A DNA stretch of 64,000 nt from Liolophura sinensis (lineage: Eukaryota > Mollusca > Polyplacophora > Chitonida > Chitonidae). Positions 33,701-48,700 of this stretch are shown piece by piece (the stretch's first letter is position 1; each line of letters opens with the position of its first letter). Location of the stretch: the NCBI RefSeq assembly GCF_032854445.1, contig NC_088295.1, positions 51,875,249 to 51,939,248 on the forward strand. Direction: 5' to 3'. Below the pieces are notes generated by a model. The model did not search any database. It saw nothing but the letters and a program-made list of their open reading frames with translations, and had not been told where the DNA came from. A program made the translations under genes and the position numbers.

Positions 33701-36700
33701 GTTTACACTGCCCCAGTAAATGGGTAGATGTGTCAGTGTTAGTTTCTCACTTTTGTCTGTGAGTGTGTCATTGTGATTGAATATACAATTAATAACGATT
33801 AATTTCGCAGAAAGATTTCTTATACTCTGTCATACAAATGAATAAAAATGTTACTCTTGGTTGTGTAAAGTAGAATGACGTTTATGAAGTCATCGAAAGT
33901 TATTTTTTCTATTCTAGAACAGTTGGTATTCAATGTTTAACACACTGCATATCCTGAGTTTCCTTTCTGATGTCTTTTGATATCTGTTGGTGATTTTCCT
34001 TCAGCTTTATTGACTCAGATTTCTGTTCCAGCTAACCTGGGTGCCAACCCTGGACTCGCAGCGCTGTGGGAAGATGAGAGACAAAGAAAAAGGGACCGGG
34101 GGGAAACTTCTCAGATCACTCCACCTCAGTCTCAGGGTAGGTTTATTTCAGCCCTTCTCAATCTCAGGGTAGGTTTATTTCAGCCCTTCTCAATCTCAGG
34201 GTAGGTCTATATCAGCCCTTCTCAATCTCAGGGTAGGTTTATTTCAGCCCTTCTCAATCTCAGGGTAGGTCTATATCAGCCCTTCTCAATCTCAGGGTAG
34301 GTTTATTTCAGCCCTTCTCAATCTCAGGGTAGGTTCAGATCAGCCCTTCTCAATCTTAGGGTAGGTTCAGATCAGCCCTTCTCAATCTCAGGGTAGGTTT
34401 ATATCAGCCTTCTCAGTCTCAGGGTAGGTTTATTTCAGCCCTTCTCAATCTCAGGGTAGGTCTATATCAGCCCTTCTCAATCTCAGGGTAGGTTCAGATC
34501 AGCCCTTCTCAATCTCAGGGTAGGTCTATATCAGCCCTTCTCAATCTCAGGGTAGGTTTATTTCAGCCCTTCTCAATCTCAGGGTAGGTCTATATCGCCC
34601 TCTCAATCTCAGGGTAGGTTTATTTCAGCCCTTCTCAATCTCAGGGTAGGTCTATATCAGCCCTTCTCAATCTCAGGGTAGGTTTATTTCAGCCCTTCTC
34701 AATCTCAGGGTAGGTTCAGATCAGCCCTTCTCAATCTTAGGGTAGGTTCAGATCAGCCCTTCTCAATCTCAGGGTAGGTTTATATCAGCCTTCTCAGTCT
34801 CAGGGTAGGTTTATTTCAGCCCTTCTCAATCTCAGGGTAGGTCTATATCAGCCCTTCTCAATCTCAGGGTAGGTCTATATCAGCCCTTCTCAATCTCAGG
34901 GTTAGGTCTATATCAGCCCTTCTCAATCTCAGGGTAGGTTTATTTCAGCCCTTCTCAGTCTCAGGGTAGGTTTATTTCAGCCCTTCTCAATCTCAGGGTA
35001 GGTTCATATCAGCCTTTCTCAATCTCAGGGTAGGTTCAGATCAGCCCTTCTCATCTCCGGGTAGGTTCAGATCAGCCCTTCTCAATCTCAGGGTAAGTTT
35101 GTATCAGCCCTTCTGAGTCTCAGGGTAAGTTTATATCAGCCCTTCTCACTCTCAGGGTAGGTTCAGATCAGCCCTTCTCAATCTCAGGGTAGGTTTATTT
35201 CAGCCCTTCTCAATCTCCGGGTAGGTTCAGATCAGCCCTTCTCATCTCAGGGTAAGTTTGTATCAGCCCTTCTGAGTCTCAGGGTAAGTTTATATCAGCC
35301 CTTCTCACTCTCAGGGTAGGTTCAGATCAGCCCTTCTCAATCTCAGGGTAGGTTTGTATCAGCCCTTCTCACTCAGGGTAAGTTTATATCAGCCCTTCTC
35401 ATCTCAGGGTAGGTTCAGATCAGCCCTCTCAGTCTCAGGGTAGTTCAGATCAGCCCTTCTCAATCTCAGGGCAGGTTCAGATCAGCCCTTCTCAGTCTCA
35501 GGGTAGGTTCAGATCAGCCCTTCTCAGTCTCAGGGCAGTTCAGATCAGCCCTCCTCAATGTCAGGGCAGTTCAGATCAGCCTTTCTCAATCTCAGGGTAG
35601 GTTCAGATCAGCCCTTCTCAGTCTCAGGGCAGGTTCAGATCAGCCCTTCTCAATCTCAGGGCAGGTTCAGATCAGCCCTTCTCAATCTCAGGGCAGGTTC
35701 AGATCAGCCCTTCTCAGTCTCAGGGTAGGTTTATATCAGCCCTTCTCAATCTCAGGGCAGGTTCAGATCAGCCTTTCTCAGTCTCAGGGTAGGTTCAGAT
35801 CAGCCCTTCTCAGTCTCAGGGCAGGTTCAGATCAGCCCTTCTCAGTCTCAGGGCAGGTTCAGATCAGCCCTTCTCAGTCTCAGGGTAGGTTCAGATTAGC
35901 CCTTCTCAGTCTCAGGGCAGGTTCAGATCAGCCCTCCTCAATGTCAGGGCAGATTCAGATCAGGCCTTCTTGACTTCAGTGTAACTGGAATGAAGCAATG
36001 AACAAACACCAGCAGATGTATATCCAATTATAACTCCATTTATTAATGTATAATTGCATAGTGGATTGCCTACCCTGATTGTAATGTACGGGTAACACCC
36101 TGAGAATAGCCTGGGTAACACGCCGAGTATAACGTATGGATAGTGCCCTGAGAATAGTCTGGGTAACACCCTGAGTATAATGTACGGGTAGCACCCTGAG
36201 AAAGTCTGGGTAACACCCTGAGTATAATGTACGTGTAGTGCCCTGAGAATAGTCTGGGTATCACCCTGAGTATAATGCATGGGTAGCGCCCTGAGAATAG
36301 TCTTGGTAACACCCTGAGTTTAATGTACGTGTAGCACCCTGAGAATAGTCTGGGTAACACCCTGAGTTTAATGTACGTGTAGCGCCCTGAGAATAGTCTG
36401 GGTAACACCTTGAGTATAATGCATGGGTAGCGCCCTGAGAATAGTCTTGGTAACACCCTGAGTTTAATGTACGTGTAGCACCCTGAGAATAGTCTGGGTA
36501 ACACCCTGAGTATAATGCATGGGTAGCACCCTGAGAATAGTCTGGGTAACACCCTGAGTATAATGTACGTGTAGCGCCCTGAGAATAGTCTGGGTAACAC
36601 CCTGAGTATAATGCATGGGTAGCACCCTGAGAATAGTCTGGGTAACACCCTGAGTATAATGTATGGGTAGCGCCCTGAGAATAGTCTGGGCAACACCCTG

Positions 36701-39700
36701 ATTATGACGTACTGGCAGCGCCCCAAGTCTTTTGTAAGGATACCACTGCAAGTATGAAGTACGGGTACCACCCAAGTTTTATGAACGGGTACCATGCCGA
36801 GTATGATGTACGGATGCGGGTAGTTTGTCTCCCCGAGCTGCCAGATATAAATCACTATGCGGTGTTCATGGTTTTCTGTTAACCACAAGATTGATTTACT
36901 GTCTGGCAAGTGTTAGCATGGCAGATCCCAGTGTCTGGAGAGTGTTAGCATGGCAGATCCCAGTGTAAAACATATGACCTTGTCAAGTAAGTCAGGTAAG
37001 CTTGCTGATATCCATTGATCATAAGTAATCCATGGGTAGTGTCATTGATTTATTCAGGGGCAACCAGATAATAGTTATGATAAGCAGATAAGCGCCAGTC
37101 ACCCCGACACATAGATCACTGGGCAGCTGTATATCTGTCCTTTTCCTGAAGTGAAGTACAGGATAGCAACATCACGACACTGGTAACCTCAAATCTGTCT
37201 CTCACTAGCTTAACCCTTCCTGTGTCCAAATATGATAACCCTTCAGTAGTTTAAACGAAAAGAGCCAAAAGGAAATCTTGAGTATAACATTAAGCAACAA
37301 TCAGCTAAATATGTGTATTGTATGGCTTTCAGAGAGGGACAGCATGCAGGAAGCTGACAGTGAAGTCAGACTGAAGGAAAGATTGGAAGAGATTCTCCTG
37401 GAGCAGCTACCATACTTGTTAGTGACATAATGTTACCTTGAAAGGCACCTCATAGATTCTGTTTGTTGAATGAAGTTATAAATTTATAATTTTCAATAAC
37501 TGATTAAGATTTGTGTCTGCGTGTAGAAATCTCAATAAATATACTGTAATTATTCAGGCCTACCGATTTACAACTGATCTTTTAATCTTATTTTAAAACA
37601 GTTTTCTTCATGATGAAAACTACTGCAGCATGATATATGATATTGAAATAAAAAGTAAAGAGTCTGCTTCATAATTATGAACCCTGATATGTCTATATTT
37701 TATGGTTGTCATGGATATAGGAGCAGTCAAAGCAGCCAGGAGTCGTTGGAGGAGAAGATTGAAGAGGATGCAGACTTAAGTGGACTAGATAGCACTCCAG
37801 CCTCTGTGGTATATGACCATCTCTCTCAACTTTCTGGTAAGAAGCGCACACCAGTCAGTTACATGTACAAATATACCTAGACATCATATAGATATTGGTT
37901 ACATTGTTTCCCCCAGTGATTGCATTACAAACATTGCATTTAGCAGGTCTGTTTTAAGCTGATTCACAGAATTTAATATGATCAGAAACATCCTTCATAA
38001 GATGCAAGTTAAAAAAAGAGTTAGGCCTAGCTTTCAAAAGAAGCACTGCCCTCTAAATGACAGTGCATACAGCAGTACTTGCATCTTTTGTGTGGACTGC
38101 ATGAATTTTCAACATTGTCGTTCCCAAATACACTTATACATGTATACCGACAGGGTTGCAATCATCATGCAGAAGTGTTGAATTCCAAGGTGAAGTCAGG
38201 ACTGGCAAATGATAACGATTTATGACCACATCTCCAACAGGTTTGATCACATAGATCTACATGTTGATGTTCTTGTGAAACTTGCCTCTAATTGAGTTCA
38301 TTTATTTCTAAATTTTTTAGCCTTGAATAATAAAACCTGGGTTAAGAGATATTCACAGTTTTTGAAGTAGTTTCCAGATAAAAGTTTCTATAAATTTTTC
38401 ATAATAGTAGAGGACCAACCTGTAGGTCCTGTAACCAAATCCTGGAAAGGTTTGAAAGTGTTTTGGGGTTCCCTGATGGACACTGAACTGTTTTGACTTG
38501 GACTGGCCGCTCAAAAGCCCCGAGCACTTTTGGGAGGTGTCATTGAAGGTCAAGATGTATATTAAATTACTCGTCTTGTCATGAGGAATCCAAAAATGCA
38601 CACATTCGACCATGACTGAGGGCCCTACAGCCAAAAAACGGGAAAGGTCAGCACACTTTTGGTTTCGAGTTTAATTCACTAACATGGCTAACAATGTGCG
38701 AATTTTGTGAAATTGATGTCTAATCATACATTTTTCTTGATGAACAGTTCAACTAACCAGCTTACAAAAATGACAAAATGGACGTCTTGACCTTCAAAAT
38801 TCAAAATGGCTGCGAAATATGTGGATTAAGTGAAAGAAGCACAGCACAGCGTGGTTTCCCAGCACAGCACAGGGTGGTTTCCCAATACATTGCATCACTA
38901 TCTAACCTCAGTCCCTTACCACCACAAAACTTTACAACTTTTATCTTTATTCTGATTCCACTGTCTAGCTGACTGCTACAGCAGGCGAGCTGGTGGGATT
39001 CTCTGAATGCCTTGTTGGATTCCTCATGATGGGACGAGTATTGATATGAGTGAAGTTTTTTCTTATTGTAGTACTTATTACCTACGTTGAATATTTTGAG
39101 GAGGGTTATAGAATAGAAAATAATGCTCTTGCTGTGGGTGTCAAGCAGCAGTTTCAAAGTATGTAAGGTGGACGAGGTTAAAAAATTATAATAATACACT
39201 TGTCCACCTTATTGACTAAAACTGCAGCTAGACACCCATAGCACGAACATTATTTCTTAATAGGCCTGCTGTGAATTATCTCCCTAATTACCCGACAGCA
39301 ACTAGGACGTAATGCAAGACTAGTTTTTGAGGCATGAAACTACAAGAAGTGGGCCTATTAAAGCATGCAGTATGTAGGTTATGTCAATACAGAGACAAAA
39401 TTTTCTAGACAAGAAAATGTAAAAAAAAAAATAACATGGTAGCACCTGTCAGCCTTTGGGATTCGCAGATGTGGAGATATCTTGAATGCAGTCCTTGTTT
39501 TTTCAGCTGAAAGAGTTCGGCAAAGCTGTCTGTTGTATTTAATTAGGGCCAGGATTTTAATATTACTTCCGAATTGATTAAAAAAAATACATAATTATAT
39601 ATTATTAATTATATATAATTTTCCTGGGCTTTCCAACTAAGTTTATAAAATTAAAGTCTGTCTTAGGTCTTTAATTAGTTTATGCTGCTTAAACTGCAAA

Positions 39701-42700
39701 ATTTGTAATTAGCCATAATACTGAGGCTCCGCCTCAACACAGTTTAGTCCTAAAAACGCACCTTTTAAACGGGAGAGTGACCTCAAGGGAGGCAATTCAG
39801 TTCGGCCCTATTGATGGCTCTTGTTAGTTCTTTTTTATTCCAGTTTGTTGGAGAAACATGGTACAGTGTTCAATGGTGCAATCTTACTCTTCAGATGTTG
39901 TCATTTCGGATGGGAGGGGTCCTGAATTATTGTCAGATTTAGTAATAAAAAATATATCAGCTTGTGTTTTGAAATATGTGGTAACCTTGACTTGTACTTG
40001 ACATATGTATGCATACATGTATATTTGATTCTTGATAATACACGTGTAATTGCCTGTTTCCTTGTGATGTTGTTCTATGATTGCTGATCTCAGGTGATTG
40101 CTGATCTCAGATGTACTTATTTGAAGAATACCAGATTTATGCATCTGTCTGTGAACTGTTTTCCTACCCTGGCTTACATTTTCATTATCCACTTCATTAT
40201 GATGAAATAAATGTGTGGCTATAAAGATAAAGATTAAATGTTGAATTACCAATCCTTCATGAGTAATTATTTTTTTAATTGGGTGATTCAGATTACATAT
40301 ACATTCACTTTACTAAATTTGTTTTAATTTTCCTATTATTAGAATCTGAAGCATCCTCCCAGGACACTATTACACTGGAAGACTACAAGGGACCAGATAA
40401 AGATGATAGACTTGTTCCTCTAATTGTAAACCGGGACTCTATCAACAAAGTGATAATGTCCAGTCCAGGCTTTGACTCTCCCAGTAACAGTCAGCATGGT
40501 AGGAAACTTAGACTGCATTTCAAGGACCTCATTTTTTTTTTAAAAGCAGACAACATTTGTAATTCGTATTGAATCTACACCCATGAGGTATTTTTTATTC
40601 AGGAAGAAGAGAATTGAGTGAAGAGAAATAGTGTTTAGTATTTAATCTGCATGCTCTTCTGCAAATGAGAAATGCGATTTTTGGTATATTTATTGCAGTT
40701 TTATTTGGTTCTACTGTATGTGAAAGCAATCTTAAATAGTCATGTACTTGTACTTTTTGGACAAGACTTTTAATACAGTTTCACTAACTGGGTGAATAAC
40801 ACATTTAGCACAAGCTGTCCCCTTCAGATTTCTTGTTAATAAGCAGAAAAGTCATGCATGTGTCAGGTCATGATCAGTTTCCATAAGGCTAGTGAGAAAA
40901 CATAATACCTCAGTTAATGACAGTTTGAAGACAGTGCATGTATTTTGTTCTGTGCATCTTGAAAGCCAGAGACCAGAGAAAATCTACCCACACTATCAAT
41001 ACACTGTAGGAAGTATATGTAATTAACTGATTTATTAGTTAACTGAAAATCTCGTCAAAGGTATTCAGTGTGAAGATAATTTCAGTCAGAATTGTAATTG
41101 AATCATTGACAACCGTCCAGTTATGTGTAGAAACAACTGGAGTGCTATATTTAAGCTATTGTCATTTATCATATACCTATCCTTGTTACCCGCCTGATAC
41201 AGAACAGCGCGATATTTTTTTGTATCACCATCCTCTGAACAAATGCATGGGCCGTACGTGGGAAGGTCTGACAGCAACCTGCGGATGGTCTTGGGTTTCC
41301 CCCGGGCTCTGCCTGGTTTCCACCCACCATGATGCTGGCCGCCGCATAAGTGAAATATTCTTGAGTAAGGCGTAAAACACTAATCAAATAAATGAATAAA
41401 TTAATAAAAGTTCTACGTGCTGCTGGGTGTAAACTTGTTTAGCTTTCCTCACTCGACAGTCACAAGTCATTTACATGTATGTGTACTTGTCCAGTTATGA
41501 GCTATTCTGTTAGACGCTTCTGTAATCTTTTCCTAGGTCATGCCACTATTATGCTTGTTAAGAAATGTGTTTAACTTAGTGATTTGACAAACATGAGTTG
41601 ACTTGAGTTGACATGGCTGTGTTGACAGAGGCACTTTGTGATCAGTCCCTGGTGAACCTGCTGGCCACTCTGGCGGATGGGGGCTCTCCCGAGGCCTCTC
41701 AGGTGTGTCAAGTGAGCGCTCTAGAGGACAGGGACAGCGTTCTTTCGGGTGTACCCTGCGCAATCAATTTGCCACCCTGCCTAGAAAATGAGGAGGAAGA
41801 GCTGGAGATGTCACAGAGGATCTGGGACACACCTCCGGATATGACTGAGGATGGGGAAGAGGGTGAATCAGCCGGAGGCCAGGCGGAACATGGGTGCGTG
41901 CTTTATTTCGGGACATAAGACATAAAAACAGAATGCACCCTACATGAAAAGCATTGTTATGGTATTGAAAGGTCTTGAAATTCCTTATTACACTGTGAAA
42001 TATCTTAGCACATATGTAAGGATTACACAAGAAGAATAGATGTAGGGAAGTTGGGGGCCTCTTAATTAGTGAATTTTTCCAACTGATATCATTCTTTAAT
42101 GTTGAAAAGTGCTGAGTTTGTCACCAAAGGTATTTAATATCCTGTTTCAGCGTACAAAACATGTAGTAATTCAGTAATGTGACACTTTATGAACATAGAT
42201 GTGGGGAAGTTGGGGGCCTCTTAATTAGTGAATTTTTCCAACTGATATCATTCTTTAATGTTGAAAAGTGCTGAGTTTGTCACCAAAGGTATTTAATATC
42301 CTGTTTCAGCGTACAAAACATGTAGTAATTCAGTAATGTGACACTTTATGAACATAGATGTAGGGAAGTTGGGGGCCTCTTAATTAGTGAATTTTTTCAA
42401 CTGGCATCATTCGTTAATGTTGAAAAGTGCTGAGTTTGTCACCAAAGGTATTTAATATCCTGTTTCAGCGTACAAAACATGTAGTAATTCAGTAATGTGA
42501 CACTTTATGAACATAGATGTAGGGAAGTTGGGGGCCTCTTAATTAGTGAATTTTTTCAACTGGCATCATTCGTTAATGTTGAAAAGTGCTGAGTTTGTCA
42601 CCAAAGGTATTTAACATCGTGTTTCAGTGTACAAAACATGTAGTAATTCATTTATGTGACACTTCATAAACAATTGGTTTTCCCATTGTGTTATCAGAGT

Positions 42701-45700
42701 GGGGGATTGTGATGTAAAAGGTTTTGAGGATACCTGGACAGAATCACAGTTCCTGGAGGAAGAAAAGATCCTTCAGTTAGATGGACCCATGGATGAAAAG
42801 CCAGGTAAGCCCTGCTGACTTCTTGATCTGTAAACAATGTTAGACCGTTTTGGTTTTAGTAAGTTCTGTTTGGTGTCTTTAAATAGTGAAATCTTTCTGT
42901 ACTGACTGTGAAATGATCTAAACATTTGTCCGCTGATATGTATGTAACAACAACAATCGGGTATCGTTATCAGGAAATGGTCTAAATTTATCTAAATTTT
43001 TAACAGTGTTTGTAGGTTAGATGACATTTCAGAAAAAGCTGCTAGACAGTTATTTCTGATGGATCCATGTTCAGTAGTACCATATTCTTGGTGTTTTATA
43101 ATGAATAAATTATGTGGATTATCATTTCATTCCAGCTACTGACCAGCCTGTGATGAAGAGGCTGGGTACCAGGGGCCCTGTCCTTAGTCGTCTGCTCCAG
43201 TCAAGTGACCAGAGAACCTTACCTCAGGGATACCGCTCCTACAACAACGTACCTCATGGGCGACAGGAGTGCACTGGTCCACCCAGAGACGGTAGCTACA
43301 AACATACCTGGCAGCCATCAGGACAGCACGAGCAGCAGAGTCCAGCTAGCCAGACTTTGGCTGAGGGCCAGTGGTATATGCCAACCCACAGGGGCCACCA
43401 GCATGATCATAACCGTGATGTACCCCATGGAGAATTACGGGGCTACATGAACCTTACACAACCTTACAATCCAGAGCAGTTCCAGCACCACGCCTACAAA
43501 CGGCCATACTGCACCATGGCTTCTCCCATGAGCCCTGTGGGGCTGAAGAACCAGTACCCGAACCAGGAAAGAACTTATAACCAGCAGTTCTACTCGAACA
43601 GTCGTGCCATTCACTCTACACCCCTTGATTCTACACACATTGAGCCTATGTCAACTTCAGTGTCATCGGTCGCCTCCATCTCTCCTCTGTCAAACTCAAC
43701 AAATAATCAAAGTCTGAGTACGAGAGGATCTCAGTCGTCCCCTATGGACACACTGTTACAGTCCCCGCAAAACTATAGCAATGCGGGAAATCCACAAATA
43801 AACTCTATCGTGCACTCCTCACCATCACGACAGATGTTGTCCCCCAGCTTCCCAGTGATGGCACAAGCACAGATGTCTCCTGTATGGACTAACCCAGGTT
43901 ACTCAGACTCTAGGAAAAGCTTAGACTCACAATTTCCTGTCCACAGTTCTATGTCCAGTCAGTTAACTCACCTTGACCACTCCTCCACAAGCCAGCAGAG
44001 CGTAAAGTCACCATTAGGTAAATCGAACAGAATGATATCCAGTTTGTTGTCTGGGCAGGTAAGCCCTATTGATGCACAGCCGCAGTACGATCGCTCAGTC
44101 AGTCAGCCACTGAACACGTCTGGAGACAGTCAGGAGGACCTGTTTGCTGATTCAAGGTTGGTCAAGTCCAGACCTCTGTCCACAAGCTCTCACTCATCCT
44201 TCAGCAGTCGTTCCTCTATCTCAGGAGACCCTAGCACTGAGCTGTCTGGTGGCCTGGCATCAACGGCTTCTCAGAGAGACCCAAACCACTGGCAGCCACA
44301 AATGCCACATAGACAGCTGCCTTACCCCAGTTCTTCAGTCATCAGCAGTCTGGAGAATTTTGTGCTGAATGTCCAAGGTGATGGTTGTGAATCAGTGTTT
44401 TCCTCAGCTGCTGTTAACAGGCCCCAGTGGATGGGATCATCCCATCTGTCTAGTCAGGACTACCAGACATACTCCCCGGCTGTGAGGCATATAAGACAGC
44501 GCTCTGCCCCCTGCAGTCAGGACAGTGAGGCCTGGTCGCTGAGCCCCAAACAACCTCAACCCCCATCCAATATGGGTGGTGTTAGCACAGCAAAAGCAGG
44601 TTTCTCTGTCAGTACAACATTGCCTCCATACTATCCAGCTGCCTTGAGTAACAAGTCCCCGCCTATATCTGAGCGGGGTAAAGCGGGACGCATGAAGAAA
44701 CTGGGGCTGTCATTACACAGACATTACTCATTACCCGCTGACTCACCATCCAAACTCTCCTCCACCTACTCCTACTCCTTCCACGTTCCTACTCCAGTGT
44801 ACAAACGCATGAAGATGTTGCAGAAAAAGTCGGCTGACACCATGGCAGATGTTTCTATCGTCAGAATGCACCCAATGGATGCCAGAAAATATAGCTTGCT
44901 GAAGATAGGTCGCGAACTGGTGAAAGTCAAGCTGCTGAAGTTAACAGATGTCCTCAGAATCAAGGCTCAGCTAAAGTCAAAAGCCCCTCTAAACGTGAAT
45001 GTGAGGAACTCAACACCATCAGCTACAAGTGTCACTGCGACTCAGAAAAGAATGAGTCCAATAAAGAAAAAGGCAGCAAAGAAATGTAAAGTTTCTGCAA
45101 GCAAACCCAACTTGGCTATAGGCAAATGTTGCAAAAGAAAATCTGAAACTGAGCTGTTGTTGGAGATAACAGGTCCTGATGGATCAACCTGTATTTCCCG
45201 AGGAAGTAAAAAGAAGTTGGTGCCACCAAATCTAGGTGGTCACATTGCTGATAAGGTGAAACCAGGACAACTTAGAAACTGTACCCCAGTCGACTACCAT
45301 GGTAATGAAGATGCAAAGTGGCCTTCATCCCAGGGGGAGTCCTATCCAGTGTCCTCTTCCTGTGTGACATCTGTTGACAAATGTGACCCTGGGCATGGAT
45401 CATGCCCTCCCCACACTCCCACACAACTAATGGATAGCTCTGTTAACAAGACTACCTCATTCGCCAGTAATGAACAGAGAAAGGTGCCTGATTCGGTGAA
45501 CAAAGGACTGCACAGAGGTGTAGATGTGTTCAGAGGTTGTCTAGACAAAAGTAGGCAAAGTTTAATCTCTCAAAATAATACTGCATGGCCTGAGCAGGTG
45601 AAAGCAACAGATATTGATACAGGTAGCACAAATCTATCGGTATATAGTGCCATAGATAAAGAGAGAAACAACTTTAAAGCTGGTGACCAAACAAGAATGA

Positions 45701-48700
45701 AGGAGGTATTGAATGATTGTACATATCCCCCTATGTCAGTGTATGGGGATAATTTACCCCCATCTATGGCAATGTACGCTGGTGTTGAGCCTATCTCCAG
45801 TGAAGATGAAGTCAGCAACCAGGAAAATCTGATCATTCCACAGTCCAGTAGCAAACCTTTCCAACCAGTGGATTTCTCTAGTCATCTGTCCATAGAGCAC
45901 AAATCAGCTCCTGTTGCTATCGGTTACCGTGCTGTTTTTAATGGTAACTGCCCTAATATCTGTGATAATCCAGCACAGTTTAACTCAACTGTTCCATCTA
46001 ATGTGAAAAAGAACAACTCCCGTTACACATGTGCAGATCAGACTATTAATGGTAATAGTAACTTCACTGATGTTTCTGAAGAACGTGGAATGGCTGATCC
46101 TTCTCAGTATTGCACAAATGTAAGCACAAATGATGTGAATATTGGAGGTAAAAGTGAGTCAACAACATGTGGTCAACAGTTGGAGTGTGTGAAAGCCCCA
46201 AGAGAAATTGCTGATCAGACAGAGAAAACTTTTACATGTCTCAAGACAGTTGATAGATCACAATATACTGATGTGAACAGCTCAACATATGGTTCAGCAG
46301 AGGAAAGCATCATGGTGGATGGAACCAAGGTCAAACAAGGCAGATGTTCAGTAGTATCTGACCGGCTGCCTGCTAAACAGAGAAACAAGCGTAGATTATC
46401 ATTGAAAAAGAAATCCAGATGTAAGCCGAAATACTCATCTGACGACGTGGAGAATGAAGATCTAGAACAGATGGCAGATGGAGGCCAACAGATGTATTCC
46501 TGGATAGAACGGCGGTCCAAGAGGTCCTCGGCCAACTATGGCCGTAATGCATTTACAAGCTTCTTGGAAATGGAAAACGAGGACTCAGCAAGCGATGAGG
46601 ACATCAAAGCTTCAAGATTTAGATGTCGTCACAAGAGAAGGCATAAACTGTCAGGATTAGGACTTCCTGAGTCTGATATGAAAGAAGGAGTCCACTATAT
46701 TGTTGTGGGCAAATTCAAGGGCCACAAAAGGATGGTTGTACACATAGGAAATAGTAATATTGAAGATTCTTTTGTGAATGTAGAGGAATTTCTTCAGTCA
46801 GTAAAACAATGTCAGATTTGTGAAAGAGTTTATAATCGAAGAAGACCTGTATCAGATTCGCAGCAGGGAAGTTTGGATAGGGTCTTTGAGGCCAACAAAG
46901 CCTGGGAGAGTGAATGCTGTGAACTAATGGCCCAGGAACGAAGGATGGCAGGGGCAGCTTTGAATGCTGACTCCACTCCCAACTCCACATCTAACTCAGA
47001 CAGCAATCTGGAAATAGATTCTGAAATGAAGGATGACTCATCTTGTGATGCTGTTTATGGCAAAAATAGACAACGTTCCCGAAAAAGGGCTCTAACCAGA
47101 AATCAGCGTCTAGGTGTTGCATTCCTGACTAAAAAATCAAAACGTAAGCGTGCCAGCACCCCAAACACGGGGATTGTGATGAACAGTCTCTCTCTGTTAC
47201 ACCAAGCTACATTAGCTAATTTAACAGATTCTGTGACTTACACTGACAAATGTGATGATCACAAAGCACATTATGATGATGTTATGCACAAACTCGCTCT
47301 GGTATCACCGCCTGTCTCAGACAAGGGAGATAACTCCCCGCCTCAGCCCCTCTCACCAGGAACAGATAATTCAAGTAAAACATCAACAGTAAAAGAATAT
47401 TCTAATGTTAATGTGCCAAGGGGAAATTCCCCAGAGATTTCAAACCTCTCCAAGACTTCAAAATCTTGCCTGTATCTTACACAGACTTCAGTTGATTCAT
47501 TGTATGAAACGCCGTTGCCAAGCGTTGAGAATCTAGGGGCAAAGGAAGCACTCAAGTCTCCCACAAGCTCACATGCCAGCAGTTCTGACACTGATCTTCC
47601 TCGGCTTACTATGCCACACCTCAGTGAGGAAAGAAGTGACAAACCTATCAGTGAACCCAAACCTGCAACAGACATTCCATTTAAAGCAGTGTCTGTCATT
47701 AAAAGGGACCACCCGTTTCTCTTAAAGAAGACTAATCTGAAAATACCTGCTAAGTATGCTTTGACACCGCCAAGTGTTGAAAGGAAAAAACAAACTTTCT
47801 CACCACCTGATCTTGGTCCACCCAATATTCCCAGGTATAACACAGACGAACTGAAGATTCCTGAGGCCCAGCCCCCCTCTCTATATTGTAGCAAAGTGTC
47901 TCCCTATGAGGACAGTGAAAAATCCCTCAGTGAAAGTGAAAGTCTAGACTCCGACAAGCCATGCTCAGATATGGTCGCAAGTGAAAAGGCCGAAGAAATC
48001 TTGGCAGAAAAATCCAAGCTGAAGAAAGAAGGTTTTGTAAAGATGCTGGATTTCTCTCGAAATATTAGATTGTCCCAGGGAGTGGCTAGTGCCAATGATT
48101 TTGAGGTGACCCCTTCCAGTAATCATAGCTTTGCAGGAGATGAAGAAAATAATTACCATGCAGAGAAAGATCAGTTAAAAAATGATGCTCACAGACAAAC
48201 AATCATAAGAAACCACAGCATAAAAAAATGTGCAAAGAAACCTTGGCAACGGTTGAACAACATGAAAAGTGAAAATGGTGATGCTTCTAAAACTGACCAT
48301 AGATCTGTGCCACAACTAAGAAAACCAATACAGTATTTGGAGACTGGACTCTCAGCTAAAGATCTCTTAAGGGTAACTCAGGGTCAAAGCCTAGAACCAA
48401 ATGATGTAGGAGCCTCTGTTTGCCAGAAGCAGGCACAGTGTGGGAAGCAGGCAGGAGAAAATGCTTCACAGAGCAGCGGAAGTTGCCCCATTGTGACATG
48501 CAAGGCGCCAAATGGAAGCCAGTTCAAAGCACCATCCTTCTTGAGCCTAGGCAACGAAGATCAGAGCCCTGATGGCCAGATAGAGGGCCATGGGTGGCCC
48601 ACAAGAGTGATACTAACCCCGGCGATCAGACCCCCAGCATGGCACTCTGTTGAGGGGTCTACAGCCCTGTACGATGTCAAGGTGAGAGAGGCATTCTGCA

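Noticed and set aside
36070-36909. 279-codon minus-strand ORF
   Set aside because: It is an open frame through a 48-bp tandem repeat; the 'protein' is the repeat itself and lies inside a REV3L intron.
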